From NCBI GenBank assembly GCA_050288085.1, contig JBNKDD010000119.1, positions 1-16,082 of the forward strand: DNA of 16,082 nucleotides, in the 5' to 3' direction. Below the pieces are notes generated by a model that was given only the letters and a program-made list of their open reading frames with translations, ran no database searches and was not told where the DNA came from. A program made the position numbers and the translations under genes. Shown here in pieces: positions 1 through 5,845 of this stretch (position 1 is its first letter; each line of letters opens with the position of its first letter). The DNA is from JBNKDD01 sp050288085. GTDB lineage: Bacteria; Chloroflexota; Anaerolineae; Aggregatilineales; UBA3940.

Positions 1-21
1 CAACAACTGCGTGAGCCATGA
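1..21 (+). CDS. 3' end of an upstream gene (partial), overlapping the deacetylase start
   Basis: Reading from base 1 gives Q-Q-L-R-E-P and then TGA at 19-21. This stop overlaps the ATG of the deacetylase at 18-20 in an ATGA junction, a classic arrangement for translationally coupled genes in one operon. Only six codons are visible, so the product cannot be named. The alternative is that the other frame stop (TGA 12-14) ends the upstream gene, or that there is no gene here. The call rests only on the overlap geometry. Confidence 0.35.
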   Translation, partial: QQLREP

Positions 22-887
22 ACACGATTCTGCTTTATCACGGAGTGACTGCCAGCCAATCACAGGGAATCGAAAATTACAGCGGCAAGCATATGGCGGT
101 TGACGAATTCCGGCGGCAGATGCACATCCTTGCTGTCAAATTCCAGCCAATGAGCTTACGGGAACTGGCGACCCGGACCGAACAGGGAGAAGCCCTGCCT
201 AATGCCGTCGCGGTGACCTTTGATGATAGTTATAAGAACCTGCTCGAGAACGCTGCTCCGATCCTGGAGGAATACCGGATACCCGCCACCTTTTTTATCG
301 CGACCGGGTATGTAAGCTCCAATCGCCGCTACTGGACCGACCGGCTGGAACATATCTACAATGTCACGGGTGGCAGTGTAGAGGACGTGAAACGCATCAA
401 GGCGCGGCTCAAGGGCGAAGCCGATCAATATGGGCTGCCCGGCTATGGTGACCGGTTAGTGTTGTCATTGGCACAGGCTTTTGGATGCAGCCTGGACAAT
501 GGCAACGATGTGCCAAACTACCGGAATATGTCGTGGGATGACGTGCGGATGTTGGATGCCAATCCGCTGTTTGACGTTGGCGGCCATACGGTCAATCACA
601 GCATTATGAGCTACTTGCATCCGGCCTATTTGCGGAGCGAGATAGAGCACAGTCTCGATCAGTTGGAGCAGGCATTGGGACACCGCCCTGATCTGTACGC
701 CTACCCAGAGGGGCAGCCGGAGCATTTTAACCAGCGGGTGATCGATGCGCTGCGAGACGTTGGCGTGGTGGTCTGCCCTTCCGCCATATCGGGGCCAAAT
801 CCACCGGGCACCGATCCGTTTCATTTGCGGCGCTATATGCCGGGGATTGACCGGCAGCCCTTTCCCCTGGAAGCTGAGACTGCTTGA
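18..887 (+). CDS. Polysaccharide deacetylase family protein (NodB homology, CE4)
   Basis: Predicted metal-dependent deacetylase acting on N- or O-acetyl groups of a cell-surface or exported polysaccharide. Seen in the 289-residue product: N-terminal LLYHGV (5-10), typical of the family; motif 1 TFDD at 67-70, supplying the catalytic and metal-binding aspartates; motif 2 GGHTVNH at 188-194, supplying two metal-ligand histidines (H190, H194); and a YAYPEG segment at 227-232 matching motif 3. The roughly 120 residues between motifs 1 and 2 are longer than in minimal NodB domains, as in deacetylases of exopolysaccharide clusters. No signal peptide or membrane segment is seen, so it is probably cytoplasmic or membrane-associated through partners. 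An in-frame TGA at 12-14 makes ATG 18 the earliest start. It probably shares a transcript with the membrane protein that begins 10 nt after its stop. The substrate cannot be told from the sequence. Confidence 0.85.
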   Translation: MNTILLYHGVTASQSQGIENYSGKHMAVDEFRRQMHILAVKFQPMSLRELATRTEQGEALPNAVAVTFDDSYKNLLENAAPILEEYRIPATFFIATGYVSSNRRYWTDRLEHIYNVTGGSVEDVKRIKARLKGEADQYGLPGYGDRLVLSLAQAFGCSLDNGNDVPNYRNMSWDDVRMLDANPLFDVGGHTVNHSIMSYLHPAYLRSEIEHSLDQLEQALGHRPDLYAYPEGQPEHFNQRVIDALRDVGVVVCPSAISGPNPPGTDPFHLRRYMPGIDRQPFPLEAETA

Positions 888-897
888 TGTATTCAAA

Positions 898-1530
898 ATG
901 ACTGAACAACCCAACACCCAACCAACCTGCCGCCTGTTTCTGATCGTGCCCTGGCTGCTGCTGATCATCAGCCTGACCGGCCCGATCCTGTTCCTGTGGG
1001 AGCAGTTGTTTGTCGAGGGGCAGGCGAGTGGTATCTACTGGTTGTTTGTTCACCGGGGGGTATTGGTTGGAAGCTGCTCCCTGACCACCGGGATCGGTGT
1101 GCTGGGGTTAGGCTTTATCGGCTGGAACCTATGGACTCGCCGCTGCGCCCATCTTCCAGGCCGCCGCCGTACCGTATCGCTAGCACTGGCCGGGATCGCG
1201 GCGGCTGCGCTGCTGTTCACCATCACGCGGGAGATTTTCGCGGGGGAGATGGTGGATAAGGGGACTCTCCACGTAGCGGGGAATACCTATCACCTGGCGC
1301 ACTGGGAGCCGCTCTGGTCGTCCACCGACGATTACCTGTTTGTGGTTTGTGACGGGGAGAGTGCCTTCTGCCGGAGACAAGCCTATGTCACGGCGGGGCA
1401 GATATCCCAGTTGACCGCCGGGGATGCGCTGTTGATCCTCGACCGGGAGAACGAGCGGCTGGTGATCGAGGATGGCGGTGCGATTATCTTCACCTATTCG
1501 GTTGAGATCGAGCCAACGGTGGATGGGTGA
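898..1530 (+). CDS. Predicted membrane protein of unknown function
   Basis: I do not recognise the family of this 210-residue product. It has a short polar N-terminus, a hydrophobic segment at about 13-35, a second and third at about 46-60 and 63-79 (possibly one hairpin), and a fourth at about 93-110. A soluble C-terminal tail of about 100 residues follows, rich in aromatic and acidic residues, with a Cys pair (C151, C158) that could form a disulfide if exported. ATG 898 was chosen because it lies 10 nt after the deacetylase stop and is followed by a credible membrane-protein N-terminus. The frame stays open upstream to 745, but that part lies inside the deacetylase gene. No strong Shine-Dalgarno is visible, so translational coupling is likely. 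Context suggests a role linked to envelope polysaccharide, but this is guesswork. Confidence 0.6.
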   Translation: MTEQPNTQPTCRLFLIVPWLLLIISLTGPILFLWEQLFVEGQASGIYWLFVHRGVLVGSCSLTTGIGVLGLGFIGWNLWTRRCAHLPGRRRTVSLALAGIAAAALLFTITREIFAGEMVDKGTLHVAGNTYHLAHWEPLWSSTDDYLFVVCDGESAFCRRQAYVTAGQISQLTAGDALLILDRENERLVIEDGGAIIFTYSVEIEPTVDG

Positions 1531-1571
1531 GAGTGGTTGGCGTTATAGTTTTTACAAATCTGATACTTTAG

Positions 1572-1668
1572 ACCTCACCCCCGATCTCCCTTCGGGGGAT
1601 CTGCCCCCTCTCCAATTTGGAGAGGGGGAGGGAGAACTGCCAAAAGGCAGTTCGGAAGGGGGTGAGGT
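1572..1668. repeat. Cloverleaf-like intergenic inverted-repeat element upstream of coaX
   Basis: An 11-bp perfect outer stem (ACCTCACCCCC at 1572-1582 with GGGGGTGAGGT at 1658-1668) encloses three adjacent hairpins. The first is 1583-1601: 8 pairs with one T-G wobble and a TTC loop. The second is 1604-1628: arms CCCCCTCTCCAA and TTGGAGAGGGGG. The third is 1634-1653: GAACTGCC, loop AAAA, GGCAGTTC. Together they fold into a four-way junction. It lies 8 nt before the AAGGA ribosome binding site of coaX, so it would be in the coaX leader or act as an attenuator. From general familiarity, CCTCACCCCC/CCCTCTCC repeats are dispersed elements in Chloroflexota and cyanobacteria. Whether it is mobile, regulatory or both cannot be decided here. 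Confidence 0.8.
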
Positions 1669-1686
1669 TCTTGGCAAGGATCCGTC

Positions 1687-2466
1687 ATGTTACTGGCAAT
1701 CGACATCGGAAACACCAACGTACATTTTGGCCTCTCGGATGGGGATAAATGGTGCTGTACCTGGCGGGCACATACCGTCCGCTCCAAAATGGGCGATGAA
1801 TACGCCGCACTGCTGCGCAGTTTCTTTGATGGAGAAGGGTACACTTTCTCGCAGGTTGAAGCGCTGGTGATGGCGAGCGTCGTCCCTGACCTGACCGGTG
1901 ACTTCCTCAAGATTTCGGAACGCTATTTCGGGCTCGAGGCGCTCAATGTTGGGCCGGGTGTGAAGACCGGTGTCCGGCTGGTGTTCGATAACCCGCATGA
2001 AGTCGGCCCCGACCGGATCGTCAATACGGCGGCGGTTCAGGCGCTTTATGGCGGTCCGGCCATCGTGGTTGATTTTGGTACATCTACCAACTTTGACGTG
2101 ATTAACGCCGATGGAGATTTTATCGGCGGGGTGCTGGCGGCAGGAGTCGGGCTGGCGCATGATGCATTGGTCAGCCGGGCTGCTCGCCTGCACAAAGTCG
2201 ATCTGACGGCCCCACCGGCCACCATCGGCAAGAATACCGTCCACGCCATGCAGAGCGGATTATTCCTCGGTCACGTCGCTATGATCGAAGGGATCTGTGA
2301 GCGGATCAAGGCGGAACTGCTGGCCGAAGACCCCGGCCAGACGATCAAGGTGATCGGTACCGGTGGATTAGCGCCCTTGTTTGCCAAACACACCAGTGTG
2401 ATCGAGTTGATTGCTCCCAACCTGACATTGGAAGGGCTGCGGATCATCTGGGGGATGAACCGCTGA
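1687..2466 (+). CDS. coaX: Type III pantothenate kinase
   Basis: Catalyses ATP-dependent phosphorylation of pantothenate, the first step of coenzyme A synthesis, in the cytoplasm; family members usually need a monovalent cation and resist CoA feedback. The 259-residue length is normal. Motifs seen: DIGNTNVHFGL at 6-16 (ASKHA phosphate loop), GPDR at 107-110 with the catalytic Asp 109, VDFGTSTNFDV at 128-138, GGVLAAG at 147-153, and TGGLAPL at 225-231. The third motif reads GTSTNFDV where GTATTFD is the commoner form, a mild deviation that need not affect activity. The start at ATG 1687 is supported by AAGGA at 1676-1680 with a 6-nt spacer. A cloverleaf-like repeat lies just upstream, and the gene ends 9 nt before a convergent small gene. 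Confidence 0.95.
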   Translation: MLLAIDIGNTNVHFGLSDGDKWCCTWRAHTVRSKMGDEYAALLRSFFDGEGYTFSQVEALVMASVVPDLTGDFLKISERYFGLEALNVGPGVKTGVRLVFDNPHEVGPDRIVNTAAVQALYGGPAIVVDFGTSTNFDVINADGDFIGGVLAAGVGLAHDALVSRAARLHKVDLTAPPATIGKNTVHAMQSGLFLGHVAMIEGICERIKAELLAEDPGQTIKVIGTGGLAPLFAKHTSVIELIAPNLTLEGLRIIWGMNR

Positions 2467-2475
2467 CGCCCTGTT

Positions 2476-2784
2476 TCAGCGTTTAGGATTTAATAGCCCA
2501 TCACTCCGGCGGTGCTGGACAATTTCATTGAATGCCGCTGGCTTGTGCTGGTTGAAGACCTTCCGGGCATCTTTCTCGTAGATATCCATCACCCAGGCGG
2601 TGACCAGCGCCCGGCCTTTCTGGCGGCCAACCGGTTCGCCGACAATGCGGGCATAAGCCGCCGGGGCCTCATCACCGAGCACCAACGCCACGTCATGGCG
2701 TGAGACGCCAACCTGCTTCAGTTCATAGGCTACCCATTGGGCAGTATTTTCATCCGGGTATAGAGCTGTTATTGCTTTTGCCAT
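2476..2784 (-). CDS. Small YflT/GSP17M-like (general stress) domain protein
   Basis: A 102-residue soluble protein whose N-terminal half has the YflT/GSP17M pattern: a short strand (ITALYPDENTA, residues 5-15), an amphipathic helix with AYELKQVGVSRHDVALV, then a second alpha/beta repeat around ALVTAWVMD and EKDARKVFNQH. Proteins of this type are small cytoplasmic stress-associated proteins with no known enzymatic activity. Function here is unknown. The start is ATG at 2784. A good Shine-Dalgarno (AAAGGTG, 2798-2804 on the minus strand) lies 13 nt upstream, rather far, but no better start exists. A palindrome and a possible promoter lie upstream at 2814-2866. The gene converges on coaX with a 9-nt gap and no visible terminator hairpin between them. 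Confidence 0.7.
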   Translation of the reverse strand: MAKAITALYPDENTAQWVAYELKQVGVSRHDVALVLGDEAPAAYARIVGEPVGRQKGRALVTAWVMDIYEKDARKVFNQHKPAAFNEIVQHRRSDGLLNPKR

Positions 2785-2813
2785 ACGTTATTATTTTCAC
2801 CTTTCTACGTAGG

Positions 2814-2831
2814 AAATAGCCAAAGCTATTT
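2814..2831. promoter_or_regulatory. Operator-like palindrome upstream of the YflT-like gene
   Basis: AAATAGC (2814-2820), CAAA, GCTATTT (2825-2831) is a perfect 7-bp-arm inverted repeat. It lies between the candidate -10 box and the ribosome binding site, near the expected transcription start of the minus-strand gene. It could be a repressor site or a leader hairpin. The 8-bp palindrome CTACGTAG sits next to it at 2805-2812. Confidence 0.4.
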
Positions 2832-2837
2832 ACTTTA

Positions 2838-2866
2838 ATTGTATCGTTCTCCGTCATGAAGTTGAA
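2838..2866 (-). promoter_or_regulatory. Candidate promoter for the YflT-like gene
   Basis: On the minus strand, TACAAT (2838-2843) matches the -10 consensus at five of six positions. It has a weak -35-like TTCAAC (2861-2866) with a 17-nt spacer. The -35 match is poor, so activation or an alternative sigma factor is possible. Confidence 0.3.
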
Positions 2867-2888
2867 GGGGAATATTGGGCTGCTGGAA

Positions 2889-3026
2889 GGGCGATCGCTT
2901 CAAAATTGTTTTGTTAAGCCGCCACGAATGAACTTCGTGGCTCCGTGTCCGCTTTAGCCGTGAAGTTTATGACGACCAAAGGTTGACGACCTTTGGTCGT
3001 TCCGGTGAGTTTTGAAGCGATTTCCC
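2889..3026. repeat. Branched inverted-repeat element (MITE-like or structured leader)
   Basis: A perfect 12-bp outer inverted repeat (ATCGCTTCAAAA at 2894-2905, TTTTGAAGCGAT at 3010-3021), extended by GGG/CCC across a 2-nt mismatch, encloses two strong hairpins. One is GCCACGAA / TTCGTGGC (2921-2928, 2934-2941). The other is ACGACCAAAGG / CCTTTGGTCGT (2972-2982, 2990-3000), 11 bp and perfect. The region has no coding potential. It ends 20 nt before the candidate -35 box of the pilin gene. It resembles a non-autonomous mobile element in layout (terminal inverted repeats around a short non-coding core). I saw no second copy in the window and no clear target-site duplication. The rest of 2785-3121 is AT-rich promoter sequence. 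Confidence 0.65.
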
Positions 3027-3046
3027 ACCCTTTAGCTGCTCCGAAC

Positions 3047-3075
3047 TTTACATATTAATTAAAAAATATTATGCT
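3047..3075 (+). promoter_or_regulatory. Candidate sigma70-type promoter of the pilin gene
   Basis: TTTACA (3047-3052) and TATGCT (3070-3075) are separated by 17 nt in a strongly AT-rich stretch. The predicted transcript would start near 3082, after the possible upstream ATG at 3071. This favours the start at 3122. Confidence 0.4.
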
Positions 3076-3110
3076 TAGTGCATATCATTATGTTCGTATT
3101 ATCGTTTTTT

Positions 3111-3116
3111 GGAGTG
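3111..3116 (+). promoter_or_regulatory. Ribosome binding site deciding the pilin start
   Basis: GGAGTG lies 5 nt before ATG 3122. The in-frame ATG at 3071 has no Shine-Dalgarno and falls inside the candidate -10 box. Confidence 0.65.
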
Positions 3117-3121
3117 ATTAT

Positions 3122-3580
3122 ATGTTTATTCGAAAAAAGCCCAGGCGGGGGAAGGTCACCCCCTGCCGGGACCCTGGTCAGGGTTTGGTTGAATATGCCC
3201 TGATACTGGTGTTGGTGGCCGTGGTCGTGATCGCCGTACTCACGCTGTTAGGCGATGAGGTGGCGACCGTGTTCTGTACCGTCACAGTGAGCATAGGTGG
3301 AAGCAGCGGGGACAGTGATGGTGCATGCGCTGCACCGATCGTTAACTGTGTCGGTGGGGCAAGTCCGGAAGCAAATGTGTTTGATGATAAGGATGAAATT
3401 CAAAGAGTGGAATTCTACGTCAACGGGGCTTTAATCCGGACAGAATACCAGTATCACTATTGTATGGGTGGTGGGAATGGCCCTGTTTGCCCTTCTTACC
3501 CTATACCTCCCGGTGCTGTTGTGAAGATGGTGGCTTACGATCAAGATGGCAATTCCGGCGAGTGCAGCTTTTCAAATTAA
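3122..3580 (+). CDS. Flp/class IVb pilin-like protein with a Cys-rich Ig-like C-terminal domain
   Basis: A 152-residue prepilin-like protein. A positively charged leader (KKPRRGK at 5-11) ends at G19. It is followed by QGLVEYALILVLVAVVVIAV from residue 20, so Glu and Tyr sit at +5 and +6 after the Gly, the hallmark of Flp prepilins cut by a TadV/CpaA-type peptidase and assembled into Tad pili. Ordinary Flp subunits end soon after the hydrophobic helix. This one continues for about 100 residues, with six cysteines after the cut site (C52, C69, C76, C114, C123, C148). A segment VEFYVNG (97-103) followed by VVKMVAYDQDGNSG (133-146) resembles bacterial Ig-like (Big) domains. The start at 3122 is set by GGAG and the charged leader. 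No tad assembly genes lie in the window, so the machinery must be elsewhere. It could instead be a pseudopilin or TadE/F-like minor subunit. Confidence 0.75.
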   Translation: MFIRKKPRRGKVTPCRDPGQGLVEYALILVLVAVVVIAVLTLLGDEVATVFCTVTVSIGGSSGDSDGACAAPIVNCVGGASPEANVFDDKDEIQRVEFYVNGALIRTEYQYHYCMGGGNGPVCPSYPIPPGAVVKMVAYDQDGNSGECSFSN

Positions 3581-3600
3581 TCAGTAATTATATCATGTGG

Positions 3601-3632
3601 AAAACCCCGGCCTGCTGGTCGGGGTTTTTCGT
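3601..3632. terminator. Strong rho-independent terminator, probably bidirectional
   Basis: A 12-bp stem, AAAACCCCGGCC (3601-3612) with GGTCGGGGTTTT (3617-3628, one G-T wobble), has a 4-nt loop and T-runs on both strands. It ends the pilin transcript on the plus strand. Just 7 nt beyond the M20 peptidase stop, it can also end that gene on the minus strand. Confidence 0.9.
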
Positions 3633-3638
3633 TTTGAT

Positions 3639-4838
3639 TCAATCCACGGCGTTCCAGTCTGACCATTTGCCGATGTTCTCGGCGGCCAGCAAAGCCAGCA
3701 GGGTCAGCTGCTGCATCCCGGCTGGGATACCCGATGGGTCAATATACTCGTCGGTGGAGTGAGCATTGCCCCCCCAGGTAAGCCCAATGCACACCGAGGG
3801 AATCTCGCCTGCCAGTAAAATGTTGGCATCCGTTGACCCGATCTCCAGTGAAGAACCAACGGCCAGATGATCTAACGCGCTCCGCGAGGTGATCACCAGG
3901 GGGTGAGCGGCGGATAAGGTGGCGCTGGGCCGGTCGCCGATCACCTGGATGGAGACGTCCAGGTCAGGCTCCTGGCTGAATAGTCCAACGATGGTCTGGG
4001 TTTTGATCTCCAGGGCGGTGAGGATATCAGACTCCGTCGAGCGCAAGTCAATCGAAAAGCTGGCGTCCGGGGCCAGGGTGTTGATCGATGTGCCCCCGGC
4101 GATCAGGCCGATATTCAGCGTGGCCTGGGCGGGGACATCGATATTGTGGAGCAGGGTGTTGCCCAACCGGATCAGGTGGTGGATGGCACTGGGGCGGCCT
4201 CGATGCAGCCAGCTATGCCCTCCCGGCCCACTGATCGCTACCCGCAAGCGGCGCACACCAAGCCCGGCGTGGTAGATCAATCCCAGGCCCATCCCTTCCA
4301 GGATGACGGCAGCTCCTATTTGATCGTGCAGCCGGTCATAAGCATGGCGCATCCCCCGCAGATTGCCTAACCCTTCTTCACACACCGTTGCCAGGAACCA
4401 GATATCGGTGGCTGGCGTGTAGTTCGCCTTGATCAACTGGCGGGCCAGGCCTAGCATCCCGGCCAGACCCAGGCTGTTATCACCCAGGCCGGGGGCAGTT
4501 ATCCGCCGGTTCTCTGGATTGTGCTCCGGGGTGAGGTCGGTTCCGGCGGGAAAAACCGTATCCATATGGGCGCTGATCAGTACGCCCGGTTGGTCCGCAT
4601 GGCGGCCTGGCATTCGGGCGGAGACATTGCCAACTTCGTCCAGTACCACATCATGCAGCCCGATCTCCCGGAATGTCGATTGAAGATAGGCCGCGCGGGC
4701 CGCCTCATCGAAAGTCGGGGCAGGGATGGCCTGGATTGCCAGGGCCTCGGCCAGGACCGGCTCCCGGTTTTCTGTCCAGTAATCTAACAACCGCCGGATC
4801 TCAGGCTGGACGGCAAATTTACGAACACGGTTTTTCAT
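3639..4838 (-). CDS. M20 family metallopeptidase (peptidase T / aminoacylase-like)
   Basis: Predicted cytoplasmic di-zinc hydrolase of peptides or N-acyl amino acids. The 399-residue product has the family's ligands in order: HMDT at 91-94 (H91), GLGDNS at 117-122 (bridging D120), EEG at 154-156 (catalytic E154, ligand E155), LEG at 180-182 (third-site acid E181), and NAHSTDE at 358-364 (H360). The lid or dimerisation domain is marked by GPGGHSWLHRGRP (204-216), where H208 is expected to help bind substrate across the dimer. No signal peptide is present. The exact substrate cannot be assigned; the layout is closest to peptidase T/PepV-type M20 dipeptidases. ATG 4838 lacks a strong Shine-Dalgarno (only AGG nearby). 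An imperfect inverted repeat at 4867-4912 lies in its leader. It shares the terminator at 3601-3632 with the convergent pilin gene. Confidence 0.9.
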   Translation of the reverse strand: MKNRVRKFAVQPEIRRLLDYWTENREPVLAEALAIQAIPAPTFDEAARAAYLQSTFREIGLHDVVLDEVGNVSARMPGRHADQPGVLISAHMDTVFPAGTDLTPEHNPENRRITAPGLGDNSLGLAGMLGLARQLIKANYTPATDIWFLATVCEEGLGNLRGMRHAYDRLHDQIGAAVILEGMGLGLIYHAGLGVRRLRVAISGPGGHSWLHRGRPSAIHHLIRLGNTLLHNIDVPAQATLNIGLIAGGTSINTLAPDASFSIDLRSTESDILTALEIKTQTIVGLFSQEPDLDVSIQVIGDRPSATLSAAHPLVITSRSALDHLAVGSSLEIGSTDANILLAGEIPSVCIGLTWGGNAHSTDEYIDPSGIPAGMQQLTLLALLAAENIGKWSDWNAVD

Positions 4839-4866
4839 GGGGTGCCTACTTGTCTAAGTATTAGGA

Positions 4867-4912
4867 AGGACTTACGCTCAGGGGACAAAAAGCGACGGAC
4901 TGCGTAAATCCT
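4867..4912. repeat. Imperfect inverted repeat in the M20 peptidase leader
   Basis: AGGACTTACGC (4867-4877) and GCGTAAATCCT (4902-4912) pair over 10 of 11 bases around 24 nt. The sequence GGACTTACGC resembles insertion-sequence terminal repeats that I recall from cyanobacteria and Chloroflexota, so this may be a solo IS scar. It could equally be a leader hairpin affecting the peptidase, whose ATG is 29 nt away. Confidence 0.45.
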
Positions 4913-5010
4913 GTTATTTGTTGACGCAATTGTAATCAATCCGGCGCAGTTCGGGAAGTAGAAGTTAATTTTTGCATAATTTCCACTTTCTTGCGTTACT
5001 CAATTCATGC

Positions 5011-5026
5011 TCAGGTCTGTACCTGA
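5011..5026. promoter_or_regulatory. Operator-like palindrome TCAGGT-N4-ACCTGA
   Basis: Perfect 6-bp arms with a 4-nt spacer, 106 nt upstream of the regulator start at 5132. TCAGGTCT recurs as a direct repeat at 5109-5116, abutting the -10 box of that gene. Two copies in one intergenic region suggest a regulator binding site. This site may also serve the divergent M20 peptidase. Confidence 0.4.
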
Positions 5027-5064
5027 AACGCTCATCTTGGGGCTTTTTCTTGTCAGACTAACCA

Positions 5065-5098
5065 AAGTCAAACCTATTTTGGACAATTTGACTTGTCC
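5065..5098. promoter_or_regulatory. Nested inverted repeats over the -35 region of the 5132 regulator
   Basis: AAGTCAAA (5065-5072) and TTTGACTT (5087-5094) form a perfect 8-bp inverted repeat spaced by 14 nt. GGACAA (5081-5086) and TTGTCC (5093-5098) form a second, spaced by 6 nt, whose right arm is the candidate -35 box. This arrangement fits a repressor or an autoregulatory binding site. Confidence 0.4.
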
Positions 5099-5122
5099 GT
5101 GTTTGATGGTCAGGTCTATAAT
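5093..5122 (+). promoter_or_regulatory. Promoter giving a probably leaderless mRNA
   Basis: A perfect -10 box TATAAT (5117-5122) has a -35-like TTGTCC (5093-5098) at 18 nt. The ATG of the regulator is at 5132, only 9 nt after the -10 box, so transcription should begin at or within a few bases of the start codon. No Shine-Dalgarno is present. The alternative -35 TTGACT (5088-5093) would give an unusual 23-nt spacer. Confidence 0.6.
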
Positions 5123-5131
5123 GAATAGACT

Positions 5132-5839
5132 ATGCCAGAGGGTACCATTCTGCTCATTGAGCGCACCAACAACTCTGAGGTGACATTCGGCGGTGACCTG
5201 AAAGACAAAGGGTACACAATCGAAGTCGTCTCAAGTGGTCAGGCAGCCTTGATCCATGCGCAAGCACTCAAGGTCGTATTGATCATTTTGAATGCTGCCT
5301 CGTTGGGGAGCAATGGAATCCGCATCTGCAAGCGGCTGCGTGAGCGGCTGCTCACCGTGCCGATCATCCATATCTTCGCCGAGGATATTGATCCGACCCT
5401 GATTAAGACTGCCGAGGCAGATACGAACCTGATACTGCCGTTCACAACCCGCAAACTGGTCAACCGCATTAAGCGCTATCTGCCCACCGAACAAAACGAT
5501 ACCATCCAGGTGGGGGTGATCAGCCTCTCCCCGGCCAACCGGATCGTTGAGGCGCATGGTAAAGAAAAACGGCTGACCCCCAAAACAGCCAGCTTGCTGG
5601 AAGTTTTCCTCAAGCATCCCAATGAAACCCTTGACCGCAGTTACCTGATGCGCCAGGTCTGGGAGACGGATTACGTCGGTGATACGCGCACATTGGATGT
5701 GCATGTTCGCTGGGTGCGTGAAGCCGTCGAACCCGACCCGGCCTCGCCGGAACACATCGTCACAGTGCGCGGGGTAGGCTATCGTTTCGACCCCGATCCT
5801 TCGTCGGATGGAAACAGCCCGTCTGATACTAAAAATTAA
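5132..5839 (+). CDS. OmpR-family transcriptional regulator with a degenerate receiver domain
   Basis: A 235-residue DNA-binding regulator. The N-terminal receiver fold (about 4-117) has lost its phosphorylation site. The acidic pair is replaced by E10-R11, the phospho-acceptor position reads N54 (IILNAAS), the conserved Thr is F82 (IHIFAED), and the KPF lysine is missing (LILPF, 100-104). The C-terminal winged helix (about 130-220) is intact: LTPKTASLLEVFLKHP, LMRQVW, the recognition helix around TRTLDVHVRWVRE, and the wing GVGYRF (214-219). So it probably binds DNA without phosphorylation, or responds to a ligand or partner. Its promoter sits 9 nt before the ATG with no ribosome binding site. 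It converges on a canonical OmpR-type regulator with a 6-nt gap, which suggests functional pairing but does not prove it. Confidence 0.88.
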   Translation: MPEGTILLIERTNNSEVTFGGDLKDKGYTIEVVSSGQAALIHAQALKVVLIILNAASLGSNGIRICKRLRERLLTVPIIHIFAEDIDPTLIKTAEADTNLILPFTTRKLVNRIKRYLPTEQNDTIQVGVISLSPANRIVEAHGKEKRLTPKTASLLEVFLKHPNETLDRSYLMRQVWETDYVGDTRTLDVHVRWVREAVEPDPASPEHIVTVRGVGYRFDPDPSSDGNSPSDTKN

Positions 5840-5845
5840 CCTCTT

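Noticed and set aside
745..897. N-terminal extension of the membrane protein to an upstream ATG
   Set aside because: It would lie inside the deacetylase coding sequence in another frame and gives an atypical N-terminus. ATG 898 fits the gene spacing better.
465..968. 167-codon open frame on the minus strand
   Set aside because: Overlaps the deacetylase, which has clear catalytic motifs, and shows no recognisable domain.
1572..1668. Possible tRNA gene because of the cloverleaf fold
   Set aside because: The stem lengths are wrong, there is no T-arm GTTCRA motif, no 7-nt anticodon loop and no CCA-compatible acceptor. The fold is tRNA-like only in outline.
1690..2244. 184-codon open frame on the minus strand
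   Set aside because: Antisense to coaX, whose motifs are unambiguous.
3071..3121. Upstream ATG of the pilin gene
   Set aside because: No Shine-Dalgarno, it overlaps the candidate -10 box, and it would add 17 residues before a normal charged prepilin leader.
5088..5093. TTGACT as the -35 box of the 5132 promoter
   Set aside because: It is closer to consensus than TTGTCC but lies 23 nt from TATAAT, outside the usual spacing range. It is better seen as part of an inverted repeat.
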